From NCBI GenBank assembly GCA_012974295.1, contig JAAXQM010000232.1:1-15715 (forward strand): a stretch of DNA of 15,715 bases, read 5' to 3'. Position numbers and translations under genes: made by a program. The DNA comes from Dehalococcoidales bacterium (GTDB lineage Bacteria; Chloroflexota; Dehalococcoidia; E44-bin15). Of the stretch, positions 6,541 to 12,618 are shown one piece after another. Below the pieces are notes generated by a model. It searched no databases. It saw nothing but the letters and a program-made list of their open reading frames with translations, and was not told the origin of the DNA. Position 1 is the first letter of the stretch, and each line of letters starts with the position of its first letter.

Positions 6541-8082
6541 TTATAAATTGATATTCGAGTATTTCCTCAACGGCCTGGCAATGGTTTTATTTTCCAGTAC
6601 GTCCAGTGCCCTGTTAATATGTTTTCTGGTTTCACTGGGTATTATTACATCATCGACATATCCCCGTTCCGCCGCACAGTAGGGATTCTCGAACAGTTCA
6701 CGAAACTCAGCTATCCTCTGGGCCTTCATCGCCTTGGGATCATCCGCCCCCCTTATTTCCCGGGCGAATATTATACTGGCAGCGGTCTCCGCACCTACGA
6801 TGCAAATTCTGGCTATAGGCCAGGCAAACATAAAGTCAGCGCCGGTATCCTTGCAGCACATTCCCGTATAGGCTCCAGCAAAGGATTTACGCACAACTAC
6901 AGTAATTTTTGGCACTGTGGCATCTATATAAGCATAAAGCATCTTAGCACCGTGGCGTAGAATACCTTTCCACTCCTCAGTTGAACCTATCCAGTATCCC
7001 GGGACATCGTGCAGGTTTATCAGTGGAATGTTGAACAGGTCACAGAACCTGACGAATCGGGCGACCTTATCAGCAGCATCACAGTCGAGCGCGCCTGCTA
7101 CACACATCGGTTGGCTTGCCACGATGCCAGCCGGACGCCCGTTGAACCTGGCAAATCCGACAATAACGTTCTGTGCAAAATCCTTCAAAATCTCGAAAAA
7201 GTGGCCATTATCTATGATTCGCGTGATTACATCGTGCATGTCAAAGGCGATATAAGGCTCTTCAGGAACCAGTGCGTCCAGATCTAAGTCTATACGTTCC
7301 GGATCATCACCGGTATCCTGGTATGTTAGTTTCCGCTCTTCCTTTTTATTGTTAGATGGTAGAAAACTTAGCAGTTCCTTGGTCTTATCCAGACAGTCCT
7401 TGTCGTCCTCAGCTACCACGTGGGTCTCTCCTGATTTAACGGCGTGGGCCTCCACACCGCATAGTGTATCTAGATCGATATCTTCGCCTGTCTGTATCTT
7501 TACGAAGGCTGGACCAGCAATGCCCATGCGGCCTGTTTCCCTGCATTGGAATACGAAATCCTGCATTACGGGGTGATAGGCTTGGCCTCCTAAACAAGGT
7601 CCCATTAACAAGGCTATTTGTGGGATAATGCCTGAAGCTTGAATCTGAGACTTGAATAGCCAGGCGTAGCTTTGCAGGGTGTCCATTCCCTCTTGAAGCC
7701 GCGCTCCCCCAGAATCGTTCATACCGACAAATGGTATCCCCATATCTTTAGCAAGGTCTATAGCCTCCGAAAACTTTTTTCCGTGATATTCACCGAAAGT
7801 GCCTACCATCGTTGTATAGTCCTCAGCAGCGACCATTACCAGCCTGCCGTTTACCCTTCCAAAGCCAGTAATTAAACCTTCGGCAGGTATTTCCCTTTTA
7901 TCCATACCGAAAGCTGTCGTTCGATGCTTAATATATAATCCTATCTCAGTGAAGGTACCGGGGTCGAAAAAGTAATCTATTCTCTCCCTTGCAGTCAAAC
8001 TGCCCCTTTCGTGCTGTTGTGCCACAGCTTTGGGGCCTCCCATTTGCAGTATCTTCTCTCGCTTGGCCTTGTATTCTTCCAA
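6541..8082 (-). CDS. Acyl-CoA carboxyltransferase subunit (PccB/MmdA family)
   Basis: Carboxyltransferase subunit moving CO2 between biotin and an acyl-CoA, as in propionyl-CoA carboxylase beta or methylmalonyl-CoA decarboxylase alpha. Seen: two crotonase-like halves. The N half has LTARERIDYFFDPGTF (29-44), NDSGGARLQEG (122-132) and GPCLGGQAYHP (161-171). The C half has VAGALDCDAADKVARFVRFCD, DVPGYW, RHGAKMLYAY, TVVVRKSFAGAYTGM and AWPIARICIVGAE. It is 513 residues, full length. The start is TTG, supported by AGGAGG eight bases upstream. First gene of the operon with the biotin carrier and an acyl-CoA dehydrogenase. No biotin carboxylase and no membrane decarboxylase subunit is nearby, so carboxylase, decarboxylase and transcarboxylase roles remain open. 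Confidence 0.93.
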   Translation of the reverse strand: MEEYKAKREKILQMGGPKAVAQQHERGSLTARERIDYFFDPGTFTEIGLYIKHRTTAFGMDKREIPAEGLITGFGRVNGRLVMVAAEDYTTMVGTFGEYHGKKFSEAIDLAKDMGIPFVGMNDSGGARLQEGMDTLQSYAWLFKSQIQASGIIPQIALLMGPCLGGQAYHPVMQDFVFQCRETGRMGIAGPAFVKIQTGEDIDLDTLCGVEAHAVKSGETHVVAEDDKDCLDKTKELLSFLPSNNKKEERKLTYQDTGDDPERIDLDLDALVPEEPYIAFDMHDVITRIIDNGHFFEILKDFAQNVIVGFARFNGRPAGIVASQPMCVAGALDCDAADKVARFVRFCDLFNIPLINLHDVPGYWIGSTEEWKGILRHGAKMLYAYIDATVPKITVVVRKSFAGAYTGMCCKDTGADFMFAWPIARICIVGAETAASIIFAREIRGADDPKAMKAQRIAEFRELFENPYCAAERGYVDDVIIPSETRKHINRALDVLENKTIARPLRKYSNINL

Positions 8083-8204
8083 TATCCAGTCCTCCTGTTT
8101 TTAGCCCCCGCACTTCCCTTTTTGCTCTATCCGAGTAAGCATTGCCATAACGCTATTGCTTTATAGTGGGTATACAGCTTCTAATGAACGTCATACACTG
8201 TGGC

Positions 8205-8233
8205 ATTATATCACGAGTATGACCAGATTTCCA
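8205..8233 (-). promoter_or_regulatory. Candidate promoter for the carboxyltransferase operon
   Basis: On the minus strand, TGGAAA (8233-8228) is followed after 17 bases by a perfect TATAAT (8210-8205). It lies in the 242-base gap between the exosortase-like gene and the carboxyltransferase, and would leave a leader of about 115 bases. Nothing else recognisable is in the gap. Sequence match only. Confidence 0.4.
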
Positions 8234-8324
8234 TAAAATACGTATAAAAATGGCAGCCACTATTCAGACAATTGCATTGACCTACCAGGCATGGAGAAAT
8301 ATGCTTACGCTGTTTTTCTTCTAT

Positions 8325-8948
8325 TCAAGCCAATGATGCAAATCTACCCTCTTGCCCTGCAGGTGACATTCCTGGTCTTTTAAGCTTTAGAAGCTTCAGC
8401 CATACGACCCAGACTAAGATAACAAAGACCATGTTGAACATATAGAAATAGTCGTGAACATACACACCGGTTTGGCTTTCCAGATAGATGCTCAACGTTA
8501 TCCTGAAGATATTGAATGTTACCAGCACGCTGATCCCGGCAATAATACCGACCAGTCGCTGCCTCATGGTTACTCCAGATTCGGCGAAAACCAGACCAAT
8601 GTATACCCAGAAGAGCACCCCGCCCAGACACGCCGCGCTTACTTCAAATGCCAGGGGCGGGTCTTGCAGCACGATCATCGAGCCTGATACCAAAGTGTCG
8701 ATTGCCGCAAGTCCAAGTATTCCACCTACCGCCGTAGCAGTAATGTTGGATAGTGTAGCATGGAGTGAAGGGAGAAGCTCAAGGAGAGCGTATTCTATTA
8801 GAAAAAGTGTTCCAAAAACGGCGATATAACGGACCAAGAAGCCGCTAAGGGGTTGCCTCCTGCGTGCACCAATAATATAGCCACCAATGCTCATGACGAG
8901 CACCAGTATTACTATAAAGACAATGAAAACAGCAGTGGCATTTTGCAT
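8325..8948 (-). CDS. Exosortase/archaeosortase-family membrane protein
   Basis: Polytopic membrane protein resembling exosortases and archaeosortases, predicted cysteine transpeptidases that process proteins with C-terminal sorting tails. Seen: about six to seven hydrophobic segments over 207 residues, and the family's catalytic-triad pattern in the right order: Cys107 in SAACLGG, Arg149 in FNIFRITL, and His165 in VHDYFYMFN. Sequence outside these motifs is not strongly diagnostic, so the call rests on the triad and topology. SD AAGGA lies 8 bases before the ATG. It stands alone between two noncoding gaps, with no recognisable sorting-tail substrate and no polysaccharide genes in the window. 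The C-terminal tail is polar and may be disordered. Confidence 0.68.
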   Translation of the reverse strand: MQNATAVFIVFIVILVLVMSIGGYIIGARRRQPLSGFLVRYIAVFGTLFLIEYALLELLPSLHATLSNITATAVGGILGLAAIDTLVSGSMIVLQDPPLAFEVSAACLGGVLFWVYIGLVFAESGVTMRQRLVGIIAGISVLVTFNIFRITLSIYLESQTGVYVHDYFYMFNMVFVILVWVVWLKLLKLKRPGMSPAGQEGRFASLA

Positions 8949-8951
8949 TTA

Positions 8952-8972
8952 CTAATCCTTAAATGGGATTAG
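8952..8972 (-). promoter_or_regulatory. Dyad overlapping the RBS of the exosortase-like gene
   Basis: CTAATCC (8952-8958) and GGATTAG (8966-8972) form a perfect 7-bp dyad with a 7-base spacer, starting 4 bases before the ATG of the exosortase-like gene. In the mRNA the downstream arm contains most of the AAGGA ribosome site. It could be an RNA hairpin that masks translation initiation, or a protein operator. Neither is proven by sequence. Confidence 0.4.
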
Positions 8973-8997
8973 GTTTTAATACACTATGTTACTTATA

Positions 8998-9114
8998 GGA
9001 GATTGCTGAAATAGTCTCAATCAACCCCCCAATCTTGGGGGACTTTATTTTAGCTGGGGGACACCCCCAGACCCCCGGCAGGAAGTATCCTGCACCTCTT
9101 TTTCAGGAATCTCC
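8998..9114 (+). repeat. Multi-hairpin intergenic repeat, copy 3
   Basis: The copy with the best preserved ends: GGAGATTGCTGAAA (8998-9011) and TTTCAGGAATCTCC (9101-9114) are inverted with one mismatch in 14. Inner hairpins are CCCCCAATCTTGGGGG (9026-9041), CTGGGGGACACCCCCAG (9054-9070) and GCAGGAAGTATCCTGC (9078-9093), the last followed by CTCTTTTT. It lacks about 8 bases found before the first hairpin in copies 1, 2 and 4. It lies between two divergent genes, so simple terminator function does not explain its position. Confidence 0.92.
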
Positions 9115-9556
9115 ATAACTCTCGCGAGTTTATAGCTACTTGGCCACTATTATCAAGTAATCTGTTATGTATATTAGCAACATTTATCAATGATCTTCCA
9201 TACCATGAATAATTGTTCCAATAATCCAAGTTATTCTACACTATTTATGAGTATACTTCTCCAGAAATACTCTGTTATATGTGAAATGGCATTTATCAGG
9301 ACTAAGTTTCCTTGACAAGAAAGAACTACCTTGCTAGACTTTCATTGCCGGTTAAAAACAGTATAATCGCATTATTTGTAACCTCTCCAAACAAATTAAA
9401 AAAGATCGAGGCCTGTAAAAACTTGAAGGAAAGAAACTGTATAAAGACACGTCGTAGTAGCTCTTTTCTAGCTCTAGTTGCTTAACCGATTAAAGTGAAT
9501 AATGGGATTTATCCGAGAAGTTTTAAGAAGGATGCCAGTAGTATAGGAAACTCTAC
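9115..9556. other. AT-rich noncoding stretch upstream of cobO
   Basis: This 440-base stretch is AT-rich and has no convincing coding frame on either strand. It lacks any P-loop-encoding remnant of the missing cobO 5' end in all three forward frames, as far as I can read. I see no cobalamin-riboswitch (B12-box) core. It holds one good promoter candidate (listed separately) and a second TATAAT at 9362-9367 with no clear -35. Confidence 0.6.
9312..9340 (+). promoter_or_regulatory. Candidate promoter upstream of cobO
   Basis: A perfect TTGACA (9312-9317), a 17-base spacer and TAGACT (9335-9340, 4 of 6). Transcription from here would run about 210 bases before the first cobO codons, an unusually long leader that could mark where the lost 5' part of the gene once lay. 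Confidence 0.4.
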
Positions 9557-10030
9557 TTGGCTCTTAATGCTCCAATGACTGATAAATTACTGGGGCACGG
9601 ACTTACAGTCCATATCATTTTCTTTATGAAGGGCAATTACCTCTATGGGGAGCGCAATACATTATCTCAATTATCCAATGTCAGCTTCAGGAGTTTCGGG
9701 CATGAGGACTTCGTCGATCCTCAGAATGTTAAGCCGGAGGAAAGGGAGCAGGCTGTTGAGGCACTGCATGCTGCTCGAGAGGCGATCACCAGTGGTAAAT
9801 TCAACATCGTGGTGCTTGATGAGGTAAACGTTGCCGTTGCCTGGAAGCTCATCGAGATTGAAGAAGTATTAAAGCTGATAGAAGAAAAACCGCCAAATGT
9901 GGAGGTTATACTCACCGGTCGCTATGCGGACCAGAGGCTTATAGAAATGGCGGATCTGGTTACAGAAATGGTAGAGGTCAAACACCCCTATCAGAAGGGG
10001 ATAATGGCAAGAAAAGGTATCGAGTATTAA
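9557..10030 (+). CDS. cobO: Cob(I)alamin adenosyltransferase, 5'-truncated (lacks P-loop); possible pseudogene
   Basis: CobO/BtuR-type ATP:corrinoid adenosyltransferase, which attaches the adenosyl group to cobalamin. Seen: LGHGLTVHIIFFMKG, then FVDPQNVKPEEREQAVEALHAAREAI, the strong family block FNIVVLDEVNVAVAWKLI, PPNVEVILTGRYADQRLIEMADLVTEM, and the C-terminal KHPYQKGIMARKGIEY. The N-terminal P-loop (G-x-G-K-G-K-T-T) and following helix, about 25-30 residues that bind ATP in the family, are missing. Instead the frame begins with unrelated residues after a stop at 9539. TTG 9557 has an AGGAAA six bases upstream; ATG 9575 is an alternative without a site. Because the rest is undamaged, this is either a recent truncation, a non-catalytic product, or a local assembly or sequence loss. 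Next downstream is the deleted fbp. Confidence 0.85.
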   Translation: MALNAPMTDKLLGHGLTVHIIFFMKGNYLYGERNTLSQLSNVSFRSFGHEDFVDPQNVKPEEREQAVEALHAAREAITSGKFNIVVLDEVNVAVAWKLIEIEEVLKLIEEKPPNVEVILTGRYADQRLIEMADLVTEMVEVKHPYQKGIMARKGIEY

Positions 10031-10057
10031 AGCCGACAGTGAAAAGAGTATTACCAG

Positions 10058-10303
10058 ATGATCACACTTAGCGTAATTAAGGCTGATATTGGTGGTTACG
10101 TGGGGCATTCCAGCTCTCATCCGCTTGTTATGGAGAAGGCAAATGAACGTTTAGATAAAGCAAGGCGGACTGCAAACGATGTCGCGGATTACATGCGTAG
10201 CCACGGACCTTTCAAGCCCCACCGGCTACCCCTGGAGGAAATGGAATATACTACTATGCCTCAGGTGATGCGTAAGCTGGAGGGGAGATTCGTTGATCTT
10301 TGA
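10058..10303 (+). pseudogene. fbp: Archaeal-type fructose-1,6-bisphosphate aldolase/phosphatase remnant, internal in-frame deletion
   Basis: An 81-residue open frame joining the two ends of the bifunctional FBP aldolase/phosphatase. Residues 1 to about 32 (ITLSVIKADIGGYVGHSSSHP and on) match the family N-terminus, including the metal-binding Asp10 and His17. Residues from about 33 on (ARRTANDVADYMRSHGPF, PHRL, EMEYTTMP) match the extreme C-terminus. Full proteins are about 365-390 residues, so roughly 290 residues are missing with the frame kept. The lost part holds the internal Asp pairs and the Schiff-base Lys/Tyr needed for both activities, so the product cannot be a working enzyme. It follows cobO by 27 bases and ends 2 bases before the rdgB ATG. 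It may persist because it lies inside an operon. Confidence 0.88.
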
Positions 10304-10305
10304 GC

Positions 10306-10890
10306 ATGCCAAAGCTTCTCCTGGCAACCAACAACCATGCTAAAGTGGAGGAATACACGCGGCTCCTTCTGGGTATACCGTACACAATAGTTAATCTCGC
10401 GGATGTTGGTATTGAAATAATAGTTGATGAGACCGGAGCTACGTTTGAGGAGAATGCAGCCCTTAAGGCTAAGACCTATGCAAACTTGAGTAAGCTGCTC
10501 ACTATGGCCGATGACTCAGGGCTGGAGGTAGATGTACTGGGCGGGCAGCCTGGTGTTCTCTCCGCCCGTTATGCCGGTGAAAAGGCCACGGACAAGGAGC
10601 GTATCGATTTTCTACTGGCAAAACTTAGGGACACACCCTGGGAGAAAAGAACCGCTCGCTTCAAATGTATAATAGCCATCGCCTCATCAGAGGAAGAGGT
10701 AGAGCTCTTCACAGGCGAGTGCCAGGGGATCATCGCTTTTAAACCTAGTGGCGAAAAAGGCTTTGGTTATGATCCCATCTTCTACCTTCCCCAGCTAGGT
10801 AAAACCATGGCTGAGCTATCCATGGATGAGAAGAATGAGATAAGCCATCGTGGCCAGGCGGTCATTAAAGCTCGCCGTATTCTTGAATAG
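10306..10890 (+). CDS. rdgB: XTP/dITP diphosphatase (RdgB/HAM1 family)
   Basis: House-cleaning nucleotide pyrophosphatase that removes XTP, dITP and ITP. Seen: N-terminal LLLATNNHAKVEEY (substrate phosphate site), ETGATFEENAALKAKTYA, the active-site segment MADDSGLEVDVLGGQPGVLSARYAG, GEKGFGYDPIFYLP, and SMDEKNEISHRGQA. It is 194 residues, complete. An in-frame TTG at 10300 overlaps the fbp stop. I prefer ATG 10306, which gives the family start MPKLLLATNN; GGAGGGGAG lies 18 bases upstream, so the start is not firmly decided. It is probably co-transcribed with the truncated cobO and fbp upstream. Confidence 0.95.
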   Translation: MPKLLLATNNHAKVEEYTRLLLGIPYTIVNLADVGIEIIVDETGATFEENAALKAKTYANLSKLLTMADDSGLEVDVLGGQPGVLSARYAGEKATDKERIDFLLAKLRDTPWEKRTARFKCIIAIASSEEEVELFTGECQGIIAFKPSGEKGFGYDPIFYLPQLGKTMAELSMDEKNEISHRGQAVIKARRILE

Positions 10891-11005
10891 CGAGTCGCTG
10901 AGTTTAAGTCGTGATTACTTGATCGGCCACATCAAATGATGAGGAAACTTTTAGAAGCACAAAAAGCGGAATAAGAGAAAATAACGCCATAAAGAGTTGA
11001 AAAAG

Positions 11006-11983
11006 ATGACCGGACTTTCTGACTCCTTCCAGCGACCTATAAACTACCTTAGAATATCTGTTACCGACCGTTGCAATTTACGCTGTATCTATTGTATGCC
11101 CGCTGAGGGCATTAGCCGCCTGTCCCACAATGAGGTCCTGCACTACGAGGAGATACTAGCGGTGGCACAGGCAGCCGCCTCATTGGGGATAAGCAAATTG
11201 CGGCTTACAGGTGGTGAGCCACTGGCAAGGGCGGAATTGATCAGCCTAGTGCAAATGCTCTCCCGTATAGAAGGTATCGATGATATCGCACTAACCACCA
11301 ATGGCGTGCTTCTCAGAGAGTATGCCCTCCCCCTCAAGAAAGCCGGACTAAAGCGGGTCAACGTTAGCCTTGATACGCTTAAGCGGGAGCGGTTTAAACG
11401 GAATGCCCGTCGCGATAGGCTAGGTGAGGTCATCGATGGCATAGCAGCTGCAGAAGAAGCAGGGCTGGAGCCGGTCAAAGTAAATATGGTAGTTATACGG
11501 GGTATTAACGACGACGAAGTACTGGATTTCGCCCGACATACTATTGAGGATGGGTGGCATGTCCGCTTTATAGAGCTAATGCCTTTTACCAGCGGAGAAA
11601 GCCTACAATTTGTCCCAACGAAAGAGGTCAAAGAGCGTCTAAGTTCCCTGGGGATACTGGAGCCTATCCCATCCAGCCAGGGCGATGGACCAGCCAAATA
11701 CTACCGCTTTCCTGGAGCAAAAGGTACAGTGGGCTTCATCAGCCCGCTCAGTGAACACTTTTGCTTCAACTGCAATCGCTTGCGACTCACTGTGGACGGA
11801 AAGCTTCGCCCCTGCCTCCTGAGTGACAAGGAAGTGGACCTGAAAACTCCCCTTCGGTCTGGTGCATCATTAGAGGAACTCAAGGTGTTGATACAGCAAG
11901 CAGTAGCAGCTAAACCGGAGCGACACTATTTACTGGAGGGTATGCTTCCGACAGTTCGCTCGATGTGCCAGGTGGGTGGTTAG
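11006..11983 (+). CDS. moaA: GTP 3',8-cyclase MoaA
   Basis: Radical SAM enzyme that converts GTP to 3',8-cyclo-7,8-dihydro-GTP, the first step of molybdopterin synthesis. Seen: N-terminal cluster CNLRCIYCMP (Cys23, 27, 30), LRLTGGEPL, TTNGVLL, NVSLDTL, and the MoaA-specific C-terminal cluster C-x2-C-x13-C (Cys253, 256, 270) in FCFNCNRLRLTVDGKLRPCLL. It ends in GG, the conserved tail needed for activity in this family. It is 325 residues, usual length. TTG 10997 is in frame; I chose ATG 11006, with AAGAG about 9 bases upstream. The 115-base gap after rdgB holds no clear promoter. moaC follows with no gap. Confidence 0.97.
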   Translation: MTGLSDSFQRPINYLRISVTDRCNLRCIYCMPAEGISRLSHNEVLHYEEILAVAQAAASLGISKLRLTGGEPLARAELISLVQMLSRIEGIDDIALTTNGVLLREYALPLKKAGLKRVNVSLDTLKRERFKRNARRDRLGEVIDGIAAAEEAGLEPVKVNMVVIRGINDDEVLDFARHTIEDGWHVRFIELMPFTSGESLQFVPTKEVKERLSSLGILEPIPSSQGDGPAKYYRFPGAKGTVGFISPLSEHFCFNCNRLRLTVDGKLRPCLLSDKEVDLKTPLRSGASLEELKVLIQQAVAAKPERHYLLEGMLPTVRSMCQVGG

Positions 11984-12427
11984 ATGGAACCAATAAGAAT
12001 GGTGGATGTAAGCCTGAAGGCTCTTACTGAGCGGGAGGCGGTTGCCAAGGGATTAGTGGTGATGAAGACCGAAACCCTCTCTATGATAAAAGATGGAAAG
12101 ATGCCCAAGGGAGACGTTCTGGCCACTGCTCAGGTAGCCGGAATTATGGCAGCAAAGCAGACCTCCCTGATTATCCCCCTGTGTCACCCCTTAATGCTGG
12201 ATGAAGTCAGGGTGGAATTTTCCCTTTCCCAACAAAGTGTGGAGATCACCGCGACAGTTAAATGTACCGGGAAGACGGGGGTAGAAATGGAAGCACTCAC
12301 CGCCGTAACAGCGAGCGCATTAACTATCTATGATATGTGTAAGATGGTTGAGCGCGGGATAACCATAGAAAACATCCGCTTAGTTAAAAAGAGTGGCGGC
12401 AAGAGTGGAACTATTGTCCTCGAATAG
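11984..12427 (+). CDS. moaC: Cyclic pyranopterin monophosphate synthase MoaC
   Basis: Acts on the MoaA product to give cyclic pyranopterin monophosphate. Seen: MVDVSLKALTEREAVA, KGDVLATAQVAGIMAAKQT with the catalytic Lys42, IPLCHPLML (Cys67, His68), KTGVEMEALTAVTASALTIYDMCK with Asp117 and Lys120, and KSGGKSG near the end. It is 147 residues. The N-terminus is about ten residues shorter than typical, lacking the usual LTH(F/L)D segment before MVDVS, but all catalytic residues are present. The ATG directly follows the moaA TAG, with a GGTGGGTGG purine stretch upstream, so the two are translationally coupled. No clear terminator follows. Confidence 0.97.
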   Translation: MEPIRMVDVSLKALTEREAVAKGLVVMKTETLSMIKDGKMPKGDVLATAQVAGIMAAKQTSLIIPLCHPLMLDEVRVEFSLSQQSVEITATVKCTGKTGVEMEALTAVTASALTIYDMCKMVERGITIENIRLVKKSGGKSGTIVLE

Positions 12428-12556
12428 CCTTATTGCCCTTTTTATTTCTCTATAACCAGTTTTACCTTTTTTCATAAAGCCCATGACGCCTTATTGTACG
12501 GCACTTTTCGACCTCCGTCTCATCTAATCCCTAGCTTCCCGCATTTATTTACACCT

Positions 12557-12585
12557 TTGCCCTGGCCAGTGGTTTGTGGTATATT
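12557..12585 (+). promoter_or_regulatory. Candidate promoter for the Fe-S oxidoreductase gene
   Basis: TTGCCC (12557-12562), a spacer of exactly 17 bases, then TATATT (12580-12585, 5 of 6). Transcription would start near 12592. It overlaps the first codons of the longer possible reading frame (ATG 12574), which supports the downstream ATG at 12619. Sequence match only. Confidence 0.5.
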
Positions 12586-12618
12586 ACCCTATCTAAGGTT
12601 ATTTGGGAGAGAGCAACC

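Noticed and set aside
8991..9120. Target-site duplication flanking repeat copy 3
   Set aside because: Flanks share only a short TA-rich match (ATA), not longer than chance, and other copies show none.
9502..9546. Short 14-residue open frame upstream of cobO as a leader peptide or the lost cobO 5' end
   Set aside because: No ribosome site, no P-loop residues, and no similarity to CobO.
9341..9556. Cobalamin riboswitch in the long leader before cobO
   Set aside because: No B12-box core or supporting helices could be recognised; the leader is AT-rich and unstructured by eye.
10919..10935. TTGAT/ATCAA dyad between rdgB and moaA as an operator
   Set aside because: Only 5 bp of pairing, AT-rich, and no promoter nearby; consistent with chance.
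11143..11697. 184-codon open frame on the minus strand inside moaA
   Set aside because: moaA is unmistakable on the plus strand; the opposite frame is Ser/Arg-rich and has no recognisable motif.
12428..12556. Terminator after moaC
   Set aside because: There are T-rich stretches but no stem of useful length before them.
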